A stretch of DNA of 13,250 bases, taken from positions 1 through 13,250 of the forward strand of contig DDTZ01000126.1 of NCBI GenBank assembly GCA_002344565.1. The letters are read 5' to 3'. This DNA comes from Bdellovibrionaceae bacterium UBA2351 (GTDB lineage Bacteria; Bdellovibrionota; Bdellovibrionia; Bdellovibrionales; Bdellovibrionaceae). Each line of letters starts with the position of its first letter. The first letter of the stretch is position 1. The notes under the pieces are model-generated. The model ran no database searches. It was not told the DNA's origin and was given only the letters and a program-made list of their open reading frames with translations. A program made the translations under genes and the position numbers. Of this stretch, positions 11,662 to 13,250 are shown in pieces.

Positions 11662-13250
11662 ATGCCCTCAGGAAAAAAGCTCGTAGTAGTTGAGTCACCG
11701 ACCAAAGCAAAAACTATTCGGAAATTCTTGGGCAAGGAATTCATCGTTGAATCTTGCATGGGTCACATTCGCGACCTACCTCAATCCGCAAAAGATATCC
11801 CAGAAAAATTAAAAAAAGAAAAATGGGCGCAGTTAGGCGTTAACGTTGATAAAAACTTCGAACCTCTTTATTGCATTCCTAAAGATAAAGTTAAGGTTGT
11901 AAAAAATCTGAAAGACAAATTAGAAGAAGTCGATGAAGTCTACCTAGCGACGGACGAAGACCGCGAAGGGGAAAGCATTTCTTGGCATTTAGTGGAAGTG
12001 CTACATCCAAAGGTTCCTACAAAACGAATGGTCTTTAACGAGATCACAAAAGAAGCGATTTTAAAATCTTTAAAAGATACACGTGAAATTGATTACAACC
12101 TTGTGAGAGCACAAGAGGCACGTCGTGTACTTGATCGCTTGGTGGGTTATACGATTTCTCCATTATTGTGGAAGAAAGTCGCTTATGGATTGTCAGCAGG
12201 TCGTGTTCAGTCTGTGGCGGTTCGCTTGATCGTTGAACGTGAGTTAGATCGCATCAAGTTTAAAAAAGCCGAATACTGGGGAATTAAGACTGATCTATTA
12301 AAATCAAATATTCAGTTTGAATCTAGACTGCTTGAAACTCAAGGAAAGCGCATTGCTATTGGTAAAGATTTTGATGGTAACACCGGCCAGTTAATTGGCG
12401 AAAAAAATATTTTTCTATTAAATAGAAAAGAATCTGAACGTATCGTTGCTGAAATTAAAACTAAGCCATGGAATGTTCAGGACGTTGAAGAAAAACCAGT
12501 TAATCGTCGTCCATCGGCGCCGTTTATTACATCAACGCTGCAACAGGAATCGAATCGTAAATTGGGCTTGTCATCGCGTGAGACAATGCAAACTGCACAG
12601 AAATTGTACGAGCAAGGTTTCATTACCTATATGAGAACGGATTCGACATTTTTGTCTCAGGAAGCGATTTCAGCGGCTCGTGCCTGTATCACAAAAAAAT
12701 ATGGTAAAGAATATCTTCCCGATCAACCTCGTAATTACGAAGGTAAAAAAGCTAAGGGTGCTCAAGAAGCCCATGAGGCGATTCGCCCAGCGGGCCAGCA
12801 GTTTATCGATCCGGATGAAACAGGATTGTCCGGTGTTCAGCTTAAGCTTTATGAATTAATCTGGATGCGTACGATGGCTTCGCAAATGGTCGATAGTCGT
12901 CAAAAGCAAGTGGCGGTGAAAATCAAGGCTGGTGATCATATATTTACATCATCAGGGATGACAATCGAGTTTCCAGGTTTCTTACGTGCCTATGTTGAAG
13001 GTAGCGATGACCCGGAAGCGGAATTGTCAGACCGCGAAGTTCGTTTGCCAGCTTTAAAAGTTGGTGACAGCGTCGAAGCAAAAAATATCGAACCCACTCA
13101 GCACGAAACTAAACCGCCGGCGCGTTATACCGAGGCGAGCTTAGTTCAGACGATGGAAAAAGAAGGCATCGATCGTCGCTCAACATACGCCAGTGTTATT
13201 GGTACGATCATTGATCGTGGTTACGTCAAGAAGCAGGCGAACGCTTTGTA
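11662..13250 (+). CDS. topA: DNA topoisomerase I (type IA), N-terminal part; runs off the window
   Basis: Topoisomerase I relaxes negative supercoils by transient single-strand cleavage. The visible 529 codons begin MPSGKKLVVVESPTKAKTI. The TOPRIM domain has Glu11 and the DxDxE set in ATDEDREGE (Asp98, Asp100, Glu102). VGYTISPLLWKKV and GLSAGRVQSVAVRLI follow in domain IV. The active-site tyrosine is Tyr323 in GFITYMRTDST, close to E. coli Tyr319. QEAHEAIRP and YTEASLVQTMEKEGI are also typical. The frame is open at 13250 without a stop, so the end of the core and any C-terminal zinc-finger or basic repeats are outside. Start chosen at the ATG whose protein aligns with the family N-terminus. 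It is transcribed divergently from the HAD gene. Confidence 0.98.
   Translation, partial: MPSGKKLVVVESPTKAKTIRKFLGKEFIVESCMGHIRDLPQSAKDIPEKLKKEKWAQLGVNVDKNFEPLYCIPKDKVKVVKNLKDKLEEVDEVYLATDEDREGESISWHLVEVLHPKVPTKRMVFNEITKEAILKSLKDTREIDYNLVRAQEARRVLDRLVGYTISPLLWKKVAYGLSAGRVQSVAVRLIVERELDRIKFKKAEYWGIKTDLLKSNIQFESRLLETQGKRIAIGKDFDGNTGQLIGEKNIFLLNRKESERIVAEIKTKPWNVQDVEEKPVNRRPSAPFITSTLQQESNRKLGLSSRETMQTAQKLYEQGFITYMRTDSTFLSQEAISAARACITKKYGKEYLPDQPRNYEGKKAKGAQEAHEAIRPAGQQFIDPDETGLSGVQLKLYELIWMRTMASQMVDSRQKQVAVKIKAGDHIFTSSGMTIEFPGFLRAYVEGSDDPEAELSDREVRLPALKVGDSVEAKNIEPTQHETKPPARYTEASLVQTMEKEGIDRRSTYASVIGTIIDRGYVKKQANAL

Noticed and set aside
12446..12634. Frame of 62 codons within topA
   Set aside because: It is out of frame with topA, which has clear conserved motifs through the same bases, including the active-site tyrosine region.
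1..13250. CRISPR array, insertion sequence, prophage or toxin-antitoxin pair
   Set aside because: No regularly spaced repeats, transposase, integrase or matching small gene pairs were seen on either strand.

Overview
The window looks like chromosomal core DNA of a Gram-negative bacterium with modest GC (low 40s % by eye). LpxD shows a lipid A-containing outer membrane. ETF-ubiquinone oxidoreductase shows respiratory oxidation of fatty or amino acids. The protein style (Tex with a basic tail, single-domain RlmL-type methyltransferase, stand-alone lpxD, lysine-rich histone-like protein) suggests the Bdellovibrio lineage or a relative. That placement is an inference; no rRNA or lineage-specific marker is present. 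I see no phage, insertion sequence, CRISPR or plasmid genes.

Layout. (1) 1-332: the 3' end of a probable alpha/beta-hydrolase gene, with an odd in-frame TGA right after the presumed catalytic histidine. (2) 450-526, minus: tRNA-Pro(UGG) with an encoded CCA and its own promoter. (3) 748-2261: a membrane-anchored six-cysteine protein of unknown function followed closely by a nitrilase-superfamily amidase. (4) 2414-5519: a tiny secreted protein, ETF-QO and a THUMP-domain rRNA methyltransferase, tightly packed and ending at a strong bidirectional terminator. (5) 5587-7013, minus: lpxD followed by a four-helix membrane protein. (6) 7129-10596, plus: a lysine-rich protein with a C-terminal Tudor-like domain, infA (IF-1), tex, and a 35-residue extremely basic peptide, closed by a second bidirectional terminator. 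(7) 10721-11512, minus: a HAD-IIB phosphatase. (8) 11662 to the window end: the first 529 codons of topA.

Genes 7129-10596 form a theme: translation initiation (IF-1), an S1-domain transcription/translation factor (Tex), and two highly basic proteins that could bind nucleic acid or ribosomes. All intergenic gaps are under 300 bp; the longest (527-747) holds the tRNA promoter and one inverted repeat.

Most of the window is ordinary housekeeping sequence. The points most worth a second look are: an ETF-QO whose C-terminus carries the complete cysteine pattern of a two-cluster 7Fe/8Fe ferredoxin; the lysine-rich/Tudor-like fusion; the 35-residue basic peptide downstream of tex; and the TGA followed by coding-like sequence at the end of the first gene.
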